Source: Balneolaceae bacterium UBA2956 (lineage in GTDB: Bacteria > Bacteroidota > Rhodothermia > Balneolales > Balneolaceae). Taken from it: 64,000 bases of DNA. The translations under genes and the position numbers were made by a program. Every line of letters begins with the position of its first letter. Within the stretch, counting starts at the first letter, position 1. This document shows, in pieces, positions 28,058 to 36,305 of the stretch. The stretch lies in assembly GCA_002348545.1 (NCBI GenBank), contig DEBM01000045.1:67503-131502 (forward strand), in the 5' to 3' direction. A model generated the notes under the pieces. That model did no database searches. It was given only the letters and a program-made list of their open reading frames with translations, and was not told the DNA's origin.

Positions 28058-29842
28058 TTGCATCAATTTATTAATAAATATCTAAAGCCATACATGTGGA
28101 CTATAGCACTTGGTGCTATTTTTTTGACGGTAGCTAACTTTTTTCTGGTTTGGATACCTGTACTTATACGTCAAACTATGGATAGAGTAGAGGAACTAAA
28201 TGTAAAACAACTTGAACAATTATCATTATTTGATACTCTGTTCAATTCAGCACAAGGAAGTATCTTAGCAATGAATGCTCTTTATTTAGTTGTAGCAGTC
28301 TGTGGCTATGGTTTCTTTTTATTTTTAACAAGGCAAACACTTATTGTAGCGTCCCGGAAAGTGGAGTATGACTTAAGAAACGATGTTTTACTTGCCTTAT
28401 TTAGCTTACCTTCTATTTTTTATGCCAAATATTCGGAGGGTGAAGTATACGTTCGTGCGACGGAGGATATCAACAAAGTACGGGAATATTTTGGTCCGGT
28501 GATTATGTATAGTATTAATACAGTCACAAGAGCTGGTTTTGTCATTGCTATGATGTACATAGTAAGTCGTGAATTAATGGTGTGGGCATTATTACCCTTG
28601 CCTTTATTGTCACTCTTTGCTTATTGGATTACCGGATACATACATAAGCATTCGGTTATTATTCAGGAGCAGTACTCTAAGTTAGCAGATCAAGCGAAAG
28701 AAACATTCTCAAGTATACGGCTAGTTAAAGCATATCATATAGGAGAATCAGAACAGCGAAAGTTTGATGTTTTAAATGAAGAGTATAAGGAAAAAAAGCT
28801 CCGGTTAGACTTAATTGAGTCTCTATTCCATCCAGGTCTAAACTTTCTGATAGGCATTTCCCTGATCATTGTTATCTGGCAAGGTGGGCAGATGGTAATT
28901 TCTGAACTATTAAGCATAGGTAACATAGCTGAATTCTTAATCTACGTTGCCTATTTAATTTGGCCCGTAGCAGCATTAGGATATACAACAAATAGATTTC
29001 AAAAATCTATGGCTTCTTGGCAGAGAATAAAGATAATATTCGAAGCTTACCATAACTTGGATAAAGATGCAGGTTTGGATACGCTGAATATTAAGGGAAA
29101 TATTGAGTTCAAAGATGTCGAATTTAATTATCCAGACGCAACGGTATCAACTCTAAAAAGTTTAAACTTTCAAATAAAGGCTGGTTCTAAAGTAGCAATC
29201 GTAGGTCGAACTGGTTCAGGAAAGAGTACCCTAGTAAATTTACTGCCTAGATTATTTGAACCCACTAAAGGTGAAATTTTACTTGATGGGATACCTTTAA
29301 AAGACTATTCAAAGCAATCATTACGAAATTGTTTAGGCTTTGTACCACAGGATCATTTTTTGTTTTCAGATACTATAGAAGAGAATATAGGTTTTGGAAT
29401 TAAAGGCGCGACAACTAAAGATGTGGAATGGGCGGCGTCTAAAGCACAAGTCCTTGACAATATTTTGGATTTTGATAAAAAATTTAAGACTATATTAGGT
29501 GAAAAGGGTATAACATTATCTGGAGGCCAAAAACAGAGAACAGCTATTGCAAGAGCATTTATTAAGAAGCCAAAAATACTCATTTTAGACGATTCATTAA
29601 GTGCGGTTGATACCAAAACTGAAGATGCAATTCTCAACTCATTAAGAAATGATGAGCAAAAAGACACGGTTATAATCATTAGTCATCGAATATCTACTAT
29701 AAAAAACGCAGATTACATTTATTATTTAGAAGACGGAAATGTGATGGAAGCAGGAACTCATGAAGAGTTACTTTCACAAAAAGGAAATTATAAGTCGATG
29801 TATGACAAACAACTAATAGAACAAGAATTACAAACTATATAA
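28058..29842 (+). CDS. ABC exporter half-transporter, degenerate Walker B
   Basis: This 594-residue protein has an N-terminal six-helix exporter domain (about 15-325) and a C-terminal nucleotide-binding domain with Walker A GRTGSGKST, signature LSGGQ (487-491) and Walker B ILILDD (507-512). The catalytic Glu after Walker B is Asp512, while the signature is perfect. This is the pattern of the degenerate-site half of heterodimeric multidrug or lipid exporters (BmrC/TM287 type). The partner with the opposite pattern is at 31263. TTG at 28058 is chosen as start because the frame is closed four codons upstream and the helix-1 lead sequence is typical; ATG 28094 would truncate it. Confidence 0.88.
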   Translation: MHQFINKYLKPYMWTIALGAIFLTVANFFLVWIPVLIRQTMDRVEELNVKQLEQLSLFDTLFNSAQGSILAMNALYLVVAVCGYGFFLFLTRQTLIVASRKVEYDLRNDVLLALFSLPSIFYAKYSEGEVYVRATEDINKVREYFGPVIMYSINTVTRAGFVIAMMYIVSRELMVWALLPLPLLSLFAYWITGYIHKHSVIIQEQYSKLADQAKETFSSIRLVKAYHIGESEQRKFDVLNEEYKEKKLRLDLIESLFHPGLNFLIGISLIIVIWQGGQMVISELLSIGNIAEFLIYVAYLIWPVAALGYTTNRFQKSMASWQRIKIIFEAYHNLDKDAGLDTLNIKGNIEFKDVEFNYPDATVSTLKSLNFQIKAGSKVAIVGRTGSGKSTLVNLLPRLFEPTKGEILLDGIPLKDYSKQSLRNCLGFVPQDHFLFSDTIEENIGFGIKGATTKDVEWAASKAQVLDNILDFDKKFKTILGEKGITLSGGQKQRTAIARAFIKKPKILILDDSLSAVDTKTEDAILNSLRNDEQKDTVIIISHRISTIKNADYIYYLEDGNVMEAGTHEELLSQKGNYKSMYDKQLIEQELQTI

Positions 29843-29910
29843 TATTAATTTAGATTCATTAGGTGTGATTGTTGGTTGCAACCACCCATGAATGAAGGGA
29901 GAAAAATAAA

Positions 29911-31218
29911 ATGATAGTAGTACCACTAGGCATAGCCTCAGCAACCCCAACAGCTATAAGACATTTACCCTCTGTAGCCTTATGGCGAGAGGGTAGTGTA
30001 TTTTTGTTTGATTGTGGTGAAAATTCTCAAATGTGCATGTTACAAGCTGGATTAAAAAGATCCAAAATCGACAGTATATTCATTACTCATTTCGATGTGG
30101 ATCATTATTCAGGTCTCATGGGATTGATATCAACACTGCAGTTGCAGAGAAGAGAAAAAGAATTAAATCTAATTGGTCCAAAGGGAATTAAAAAATTTGT
30201 GGAATGGAATCTTAATTTTTCTGGCGTTGAAATAAATTTTGATCTCAACTTTATTGAAGTAGATGAAGATATTGAAGAAATGCGTGTATTGAATACTGAC
30301 GATTACTATGTCGAGGCCCGTCCACTGAAGCATAAAAAGTTCTGTTTAGGATATCGATTTCAAGAGAAAGATAAGCCAGGCAAGGTAGACGCTAACAAGG
30401 CCGATCAGTATGGTATTACCGAGGATGAACATTTTAAGTCTCTAAAGGCAGGTAAAAATCTAACACTTGATGATGGAACTGTTATTGAATCATATGAAAT
30501 TGTAGGTCATCCACGACCAGGAGATAGCTTTGCATATGTAACTGATACCGAATATTGTCCTAATGCTGTCAAATTAGCCGTGAATACAAATATTCTATAC
30601 CATGAAGCTACATTTGGTAATCAATTGGCTGACAAAGCTAAAGAAACAGGACACTCTACTGCAAGAGATGCAGCTCGTGTGGCAACGGAAGCTCAAACCA
30701 AATTGTTAGTGATTGGGCATTTTTCCGCGCGTTACACTAACTTACACCTATTACTAAAAGAAGCAAGAGAAGGCTTTTATCCAACATGGTTGGCCCAAGA
30801 ATTACGCCCAATTTTTACAGATCCATCACATGAAAGAGGTGTTGTTGAACCAAAAGTAGATCTGATTGATTTAACTAAGAAAAAACCACACGGTGGTGGT
30901 GGTAATTATCGTGATGCAAGATCTAAGGGGGGGCGTTCTACTGGAAGTCGACATGGTGGAAACCGACCTGGATCTAAAAATTTTAGATCGAGAAAAAGCA
31001 AAGATAGTGCTTATAGTGGAAATAGGGCACGTTATGGATCTAGTAATTATGAAGATAGAGGTGATCGTTACCGAAAAAATGATGGGGGCTCCTACAGAAA
31101 TAATAATGGAGGAAACCGAGATTATGATAATTCCGACCGTAACAAGAGGTATGATAATTCTAAACTAAATAACTCTATTACACCCCGAACCGGTTACGAT
31201 GATTTTAATCGATTCTAG
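29911..31218 (+). CDS. ribonuclease Z-like metallo-beta-lactamase protein with basic tail
   Basis: Residues 1-310 form a metallo-beta-lactamase fold like tRNase Z: FDCGENSQ (33-40), HFDVDH (60-65), YVTDTEY, HEATF (231-235), GHSTA (247-251) and IGHFSARYTN. Normal RNase Z has HxHxDH; here the second His is Asp62. Residues about 324-435 are a low-complexity Gly/Ser/Asn/Arg/Tyr-rich basic tail with no predicted fold, resembling RNA-binding RGG-type tails. A role in tRNA 3'-end maturation fits the family, but the altered ligand makes the activity uncertain. A GAAGGGAG sequence precedes the ATG. It lies between two ABC half-exporter genes. Confidence 0.72.
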   Translation: MIVVPLGIASATPTAIRHLPSVALWREGSVFLFDCGENSQMCMLQAGLKRSKIDSIFITHFDVDHYSGLMGLISTLQLQRREKELNLIGPKGIKKFVEWNLNFSGVEINFDLNFIEVDEDIEEMRVLNTDDYYVEARPLKHKKFCLGYRFQEKDKPGKVDANKADQYGITEDEHFKSLKAGKNLTLDDGTVIESYEIVGHPRPGDSFAYVTDTEYCPNAVKLAVNTNILYHEATFGNQLADKAKETGHSTARDAARVATEAQTKLLVIGHFSARYTNLHLLLKEAREGFYPTWLAQELRPIFTDPSHERGVVEPKVDLIDLTKKKPHGGGGNYRDARSKGGRSTGSRHGGNRPGSKNFRSRKSKDSAYSGNRARYGSSNYEDRGDRYRKNDGGSYRNNNGGNRDYDNSDRNKRYDNSKLNNSITPRTGYDDFNRF

Positions 31219-31262
31219 ATAGTTTAATAGCTTAATTTACGAGTAAGAAATTAAAGTATGCT

Positions 31263-33035
31263 ATGGCTAATACATTAAAAAAAGCCGCTGATAAGACACT
31301 TATTAAGCGGCTTTACTTTTACATACAGCCTTTTGTAGGGTATATAGTACTGGCTATTGTTTTTTCATTGGCTGTAGCTTATCTCGGAACAGTACGACCT
31401 AAATTAACCCAAATTGCGGTCGATGACTACATAGCATTCGATGATTTTGAAGGGCTCTTTACAATAATTCTATTATTATTTGGCGCCTTAGTTGGTGAAT
31501 TTATCTTACTTATGGTTAATACCTACTTGACAAGGTGGTTTGGGCAGAATGCTCTGTATTCGTTGCGTAGTGCTGTGTTCGAAAAAATTCGAAGTCTTCA
31601 TGTTCAATATTTTGATCGAAGTCCCATCGGACGATTAATTACCCGTACAACCTCTGATGTTGAGGCACTTAGTGAACTTTTATCAGACGGGGTAGTTGCT
31701 ATTATTGGTGATTTATTTCGGATAATTTTTATTCTCTACTTCATGATTTCTATGAATTGGGAGCTTAGTTTGGTCACTATCGCCATTTTACCTGTGTTAT
31801 TTTATGCTACATTTTGGTTTAAGGAACGTGTTCGCGTCAGTTTTCTAAAAGTACGTGATCAAATTTCTTATTTAAATTCCTTTGTTCAAGAACATATTAA
31901 TGGGATGAAAGTGGTTCAATTATTTAATCGTGAGCAATATCAACACGAGAAATTTCAAAAAATAAATCAGAAACATAAAGAAGCTCATGTAGAAACAATT
32001 TTTTATTTCAGCATTTTTTGGCCATTAGTCGAGGTGTTTGCATCTTTTGCTATGGCATTAATTGTATGGTATGGTGGCGGTAGAGCTCTAATGGGTGGGG
32101 TCAGTTTTGGTGTTTTGTTGGCTTTTATCCAATATGCCCGTCAATTTTTTCAACCAATACGCGGTTTATCAGAAAAATTTAACACTCTTCAATCTGCTTT
32201 GGCTTCCTCGGAAAGAATATTTGAAGTATTAGATACCGAACACCAAATAGATATCTGTCATAAACCTAAAACCCTTACCAATCCCAAAGGGCACATTACT
32301 TTTAGCAATGTTTGGTTTAGATATAATGAAGAAGGTTCATGGATACTTCAAAATGTGAGTTTTGAGGTAGAACCAGGTCAACACTTAGCTATAGTTGGAG
32401 CTACAGGATCTGGGAAAACTACCATTATCAACCTCCTTTTTCGGTTTTATGAAATACAAAAAGGCAGTATTTGTATTGATGGAGTCGATATTAAAGAATT
32501 AGAATTATCCGAACTCCGCGCGTTATTTGGACTCGTATTACAAGACCATTCTATATTTACTGGCACGGTCTATGAAAACATATCATTGGGTAATTCTGAT
32601 ATCAGTTTAGCTAATGTAAAAAAAGCTGCCGAAGATGTAGAAGCTAGTCGCTTCATAGAAAAACTGCCAGGTAAATATCAGTACCTGCTTCATAAACAGG
32701 GTTCTACACTGTCTATGGGGCAGAAGCAATTAATTTGTTTTGTCCGAGCCCTTGTACATAATCCTTTAATATTGGTTCTGGACGAGGCAACTTCGAGTGT
32801 TGATTCTGCAACTGAAGACTTAGTTAATATTGCCAGTAAAAAGGCAATGAAAGGTAGAACTACCATTGCCATTGCTCATCGGTTGTCTACCATCCAGGAT
32901 GCACACATTATTTTGGTAATGCATAAAGGACAAATACGGGAGGTAGGTACCCATCAAGAATTACTTAACCAAGACAATGGTCTTTATCGTAAGTTGTACG
33001 AATTACAGTACAAAGACCAATCGGTTCAAGTCTAG
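31263..33035 (+). CDS. ABC exporter half-transporter, degenerate signature motif
   Basis: The 590-residue protein has a six-helix exporter domain (about 15-320) and an ATPase domain with Walker A GATGSGKTT, signature LSMGQ (483-487, normal LSGGQ) and intact Walker B with Glu508 (LVLDEATSSVD). This is complementary to the half-exporter at 28058. Its Walker A/B would pair with the intact LSGGQ of the partner to make the active ATP site, and its LSMGQ with the partner's Asp512 to make the inactive one. Substrate unknown; family members export drugs, lipids or peptides. Its stop is 7 bases from the convergent btaB stop. Confidence 0.88.
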   Translation: MANTLKKAADKTLIKRLYFYIQPFVGYIVLAIVFSLAVAYLGTVRPKLTQIAVDDYIAFDDFEGLFTIILLLFGALVGEFILLMVNTYLTRWFGQNALYSLRSAVFEKIRSLHVQYFDRSPIGRLITRTTSDVEALSELLSDGVVAIIGDLFRIIFILYFMISMNWELSLVTIAILPVLFYATFWFKERVRVSFLKVRDQISYLNSFVQEHINGMKVVQLFNREQYQHEKFQKINQKHKEAHVETIFYFSIFWPLVEVFASFAMALIVWYGGGRALMGGVSFGVLLAFIQYARQFFQPIRGLSEKFNTLQSALASSERIFEVLDTEHQIDICHKPKTLTNPKGHITFSNVWFRYNEEGSWILQNVSFEVEPGQHLAIVGATGSGKTTIINLLFRFYEIQKGSICIDGVDIKELELSELRALFGLVLQDHSIFTGTVYENISLGNSDISLANVKKAAEDVEASRFIEKLPGKYQYLLHKQGSTLSMGQKQLICFVRALVHNPLILVLDEATSSVDSATEDLVNIASKKAMKGRTTIAIAHRLSTIQDAHIILVMHKGQIREVGTHQELLNQDNGLYRKLYELQYKDQSVQV

Positions 33036-33042
33036 GTATATC

Positions 33043-33687
33043 TTACTTAATCGCTTTTATTATTCCATAATGGTATAATCCCAAAAAGCCCCTCTTTGTT
33101 TCAAATTCTACTGATTTAAAGGTATTTTTTAATTTTGATATTATTTCTGATTGAATATAAACACCATGTAAGATCATCCAACGATTAAACCAATTTGAAG
33201 AAGAAGAAATGAAGTCAACCACATAAAGTACACCAGAAGTACTGAGCGTGTTATGTATAGCTTCTATACAATTAAGATTATCTTCATTCATACTTATTGA
33301 ATAGGAACATATAAAACAATCAATTGATGTACATATCATTGAATTAGACGAAAAAAATTCTTGCCTTAATTGTACATTTTCGAGCTTATTTACTTTGCTT
33401 AATGCTTTGTTTAACATATGTACAGAAGCATCATACCCATAAAACATACATTTTTTAAACTCAGGAGCTAAAGCCGCAATGTGATACCCTGTACCGCAAC
33501 CAACTTCAATAATAGAAAGTCCTTCATATTCTTTGTTGATTTGTTTTAGTTCAATACGTAGATAATTACAAAACCACACTCGTCCCCATAAAATAGCCCA
33601 CCTAGTAGCATCATATAAAAGACTATTCCAACGATAGTACCGTTTGAGATGGCATTCTGTTTTTGTGGATAAACGTGAATTATTCAT
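33043..33687 (-). CDS. btaB: SAM-dependent methyltransferase, BtaB-like
   Basis: A class I methyltransferase of 214 residues, with SAM motif I IIEVGCGTGYHIAAL (about 63-77). The N-terminal YYRWNSLLYDATRWAILWGR segment is typical of BtaB, which methylates diacylglyceryl-homoserine three times to give the betaine lipid DGTS. The gene is 12 bases downstream of a BtaA homologue on the same strand, which makes the function much more likely than for an isolated methyltransferase. An alternative is a phospholipid N-methyltransferase. The product should act at the inner membrane. Confidence 0.72.
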   Translation of the reverse strand: MNNSRLSTKTECHLKRYYRWNSLLYDATRWAILWGRVWFCNYLRIELKQINKEYEGLSIIEVGCGTGYHIAALAPEFKKCMFYGYDASVHMLNKALSKVNKLENVQLRQEFFSSNSMICTSIDCFICSYSISMNEDNLNCIEAIHNTLSTSGVLYVVDFISSSSNWFNRWMILHGVYIQSEIISKLKNTFKSVEFETKRGFLGLYHYGIIKAIK

Positions 33688-33699
33688 GATATTGGCATA

Positions 33700-34803
33700 C
33701 TAGCGGCTTAACAGGTTTGTACTAGAATAACTGTACACTTGATCGACTTTCAATTCCTTGCGTTTTATTTGGGTTACATTAAAGCTTTTAGAGCTTAGAC
33801 TATCAATCCATGGCACAGTTTCATACGATGATCGAAAAAGTATTTTTTTAATAGATTTGTATTTATTCAGTTTATCCCATGTTTCTTTGAGTTCTGTAAC
33901 ACTTTTCCGGTTTTTGTATAGCCAGTCTTGATGATCTAATAGATTAACATGACTGTATGCGTCTGATCTACTATTTTTAAGTGCATGCAATAATGATGAG
34001 TGATTTAAAGTTATCCGAAAAATAGATTTTTTTAATCGTTCAAAATACTTTTCTTGTAGATGTTTTGGAGCAAATTTCGGGTTGTAACAACCATCCCAAT
34101 ATAATCGCCAATATGGATTTTGGGATAACTGCTGTTCGACAAGAAGAGTATAAAGTGTGTCCTTTAAAAATGTGAGTAAAGGGCCTATGCTCTGTTGCTG
34201 GACTTGTGGGATACCACCAAGATATAAAACCCATGGATGTATCCACCAAGAAATTGCCGAATGTTGGCTCATTTTAAGCCACAGAGTCTCGAATTGTATC
34301 TTTTTATAATCAAGATTTTCGTTATGCATCAACTTGTTGATGATTTCTACCACCCCCATTCTTTGAATACTATAAAGTAGCAATCTTGATAACCATCCTG
34401 TGGTACCATATCGATAAAATCCCTTTCCTAAAGGATCGAATAGATGCTTTTTTCGCTTCCAAAATGATCTCGATTCAGGCGTCAATTCGGGTAATAAACG
34501 TTCGAAATAGTATTTGTAATCAGGTACTTTACCCAATCCAAAAAATGACCAATATACCCCGAAATCATATGCTGATATAATGAGTTTTTTTAACTCAACT
34601 AAATGCAATTGAGTTGGATTAATATCAACTGCATGTATATTTCTAACTCCTTCTAATGAATAGTTCAATAAGTGGTCACCCGCGCTTGCTATTGTTAATA
34701 TAGATGAACTATGATCAAGTTCAAGAAGTTTTGTGTCGATCCTCACGTCTTCCCAGCTAATGGTATAAATTAGTTTTTTTGAGAAAAGATTAGGTAAACT
34801 CAT
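33700..34803 (-). CDS. btaA: BtaA-like 3-amino-3-carboxypropyl transferase (DUF3419)
   Basis: BtaA transfers the 3-amino-3-carboxypropyl group of SAM to diacylglycerol, the committed step of betaine lipid synthesis. The 367-residue protein shows DUF3419 hallmarks: YTISWEDVRIDTKLLEL (about 13-29), ILTIASAGDHLLNY (36-49), HAVDINPTQLHLVELK (about 57-72) and a second conserved block LFDPLGKGFYRYGTTG. The N-terminal region is the SAM-binding part. It is followed by a BtaB-like methyltransferase, the normal two-gene arrangement. The gene is divergent from a short ORF and prfB. Confidence 0.78.
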   Translation of the reverse strand: MSLPNLFSKKLIYTISWEDVRIDTKLLELDHSSSILTIASAGDHLLNYSLEGVRNIHAVDINPTQLHLVELKKLIISAYDFGVYWSFFGLGKVPDYKYYFERLLPELTPESRSFWKRKKHLFDPLGKGFYRYGTTGWLSRLLLYSIQRMGVVEIINKLMHNENLDYKKIQFETLWLKMSQHSAISWWIHPWVLYLGGIPQVQQQSIGPLLTFLKDTLYTLLVEQQLSQNPYWRLYWDGCYNPKFAPKHLQEKYFERLKKSIFRITLNHSSLLHALKNSRSDAYSHVNLLDHQDWLYKNRKSVTELKETWDKLNKYKSIKKILFRSSYETVPWIDSLSSKSFNVTQIKRKELKVDQVYSYSSTNLLSR

Positions 34804-35194
34804 TGAACTTTATTATCGCTATTACTTTGTGCATTTCCATTTAAGAAGTGGAAAAATTTGTACATTACAGAGAGTTTATAATTTAAGATTAATACAAAAT
34901 GAATGGAAATAACAAATCAACTGCAAGTCGTCTATTGTATTGTATTTACATAGCCGATAGGGTGTTATTTCCATCCAAAACGCTAGTATTATCTATCAAG
35001 GTAATAACTACATCAGCAAGGGCTGACACCCAATTTGCTTGGCTTAAGAATGAATATCAAAAGGTATATAAAATCTTGCGAAGAAAAGCTAGAATACAAC
35101 CTAAAAAAGCTATATTTGGAGGCTTATTTGTTGGCCTTCTTTTTGATTTTGGTACAATAAACAGAATATAAAAGAGAAGTAAATAGAATAAAAT
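34804..35194. other. 391-base region between btaA and prfB
   Basis: The region separates divergent btaA and prfB. Apart from the uncertain 90-codon ORF at 34899-35171 I see no RNA gene, repeat or terminator. Promoters for both directions should lie here; a TATAAT at 34876-34881 stands about 20 bases before the ORF start, but the match at the -35 position is poorly spaced. Confidence 0.4.
34899..35171 (+). CDS. possible small protein of unknown function
   Basis: A 90-codon frame with ATG at 34899 fills most of the gap between btaA and prfB. The product is basic, with a short hydrophobic C-terminal segment (FGGLFVGLLFDFG, about 72-84) preceded by a Lys/Arg-rich stretch (ILRRKARIQPKK). It resembles no family I recognise; a short DUF-type membrane-associated protein is possible. 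It is followed 23 bases later by prfB. The hydrophobic end and basic flank make it a better candidate than a random frame, but it may be spurious. Confidence 0.35.
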   Translation: MNGNNKSTASRLLYCIYIADRVLFPSKTLVLSIKVITTSARADTQFAWLKNEYQKVYKILRRKARIQPKKAIFGGLFVGLLFDFGTINRI

Positions 35195-36305
35195 ATGGCG
35201 GTTATAAATGATCAAATACAAGAACATTTTCAGCGTTTAGATGCGTTGAGGGGGTATCTTTGACTACGATAAAAGAAGCGTTAGAATTATTGAGTTAACC
35301 CAGCTGACTCAAGACCCTACATTTTGGAATGATCCGGTAGAGGCACAAAAGGTAATGAAGGATTTGGGGTATCAAAAAGCCTTAATCCAGGATTGGGATG
35401 CTCTGTACAGTTTGAAGGAAAGTATAATTGTATATCTAGAATTCGTTAAAATGGGAGAAACTGTTGAGAAAGAATTGTCGGCAGAGATAAAAAAGTTTCT
35501 CACCCAACTAGAAGCACTAGAACTAAAAAATATGCTCAAGGAAGAAGATGACCATCGCTATGCAGTGGTTCAATTTAGTCCTGGAGCAGGTGGTACAGAA
35601 AGCCAGGATTGGGCTGAAATGTTGTACCGAATGTATACTCGCTGGGCCGATCAAAATGGCTATAAAGTATCGGTTATTGACTATCAAGATGGTGAGGTTG
35701 CTGGGATAAAAAGTGCCACAATCGAAGTTCAAGGTGACAATTCTTATGGTTTTTTAAAAGCGGAAAGCGGTGTACATCGTTTGGTACGTGTGTCACCATT
35801 CGATAGCAATGCTCGACGACATACGTCCTTTTGCTCGGTCTTTATTTCCCCTTTGGTTGATGATACCATTGAGTTGGATATAAATGAGAAGGATATCGAG
35901 CTACAAAGATTTCATTCTTCGGGCGCGGGAGGGCAGAATGTAAACAAAGTGGAAACAGGAGTTCGACTAATTTGGACAGGTACATTATCTGATGGCCGAG
36001 AAGAAAAAGTAGTAGCTGAGTGTCAACAAGAACGATCCCAACTCCAAAATCGGGAAAAAGCCTTGGTCTTGTTAAAGTCTAGAGTTTATGAGTTAGAGAA
36101 AAAAATAAGAGAGGCTGAAAAAGCTAGATTAGAAGGGACAAAGGGAAAAAATGAATGGGGATCTCAGATTAGAAGTTATGTATTTGATGATCAGCGGGTG
36201 AAAGATCATCGGACCGGCCATGAAACATCCAATGTATCAGGTGTTATGGATGGAGATTTAAATGATTTTATAAAAGCGTATCTTTTACTACAAGCTAATG
36301 TATAA
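35195..36305 (+). CDS. prfB: peptide chain release factor 2, with programmed +1 frameshift
   Basis: RF2 terminates translation at UGA and UAA. The gene begins at ATG 35195, runs 22 codons to CTT (35258-35260) and meets an in-frame TGA at 35261-35263. A +1 shift at CTT-T continues with GAC at 35262 into the long frame ending at TAA 36303-36305, giving about 369 residues. The shift site has an internal AGGGGG upstream of TAT-CTT-TGA-C, exactly the classical arrangement. The product has the RF2 anticodon-mimic SPF (RVSPFDSNARRHTSF) and the catalytic GGQ (SSGAGGQNVNK). A 34-base exon-like head would be missed by automated gene calling. The 3' end overlaps nadB by 8 bases. Confidence 0.94.
35249..35264 (+). 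other. RF2 autoregulatory +1 frameshift site
   Basis: The bases read AGG GGG TAT CTT TGA C. An internal Shine-Dalgarno-like AGGGGG, the slippery CTT codon and the poor-context UGA-C stop are the conserved elements of RF2 autoregulation. Low RF2 slows termination at the UGA and lets the ribosome slip +1. Confidence 0.93.

Noticed and set aside
32697..32780. LSMGQ signature as evidence of a decayed ABC gene
   Set aside because: It is complementary to the altered Walker B of the neighbouring half-exporter and fits the normal asymmetric heterodimer pattern.
35261..35263. In-frame TGA in prfB suggesting a pseudogene
   Set aside because: The surrounding AGGGGG, CTT-TGA-C context is the known RF2 programmed frameshift site, and both frames encode conserved RF2 sequence.
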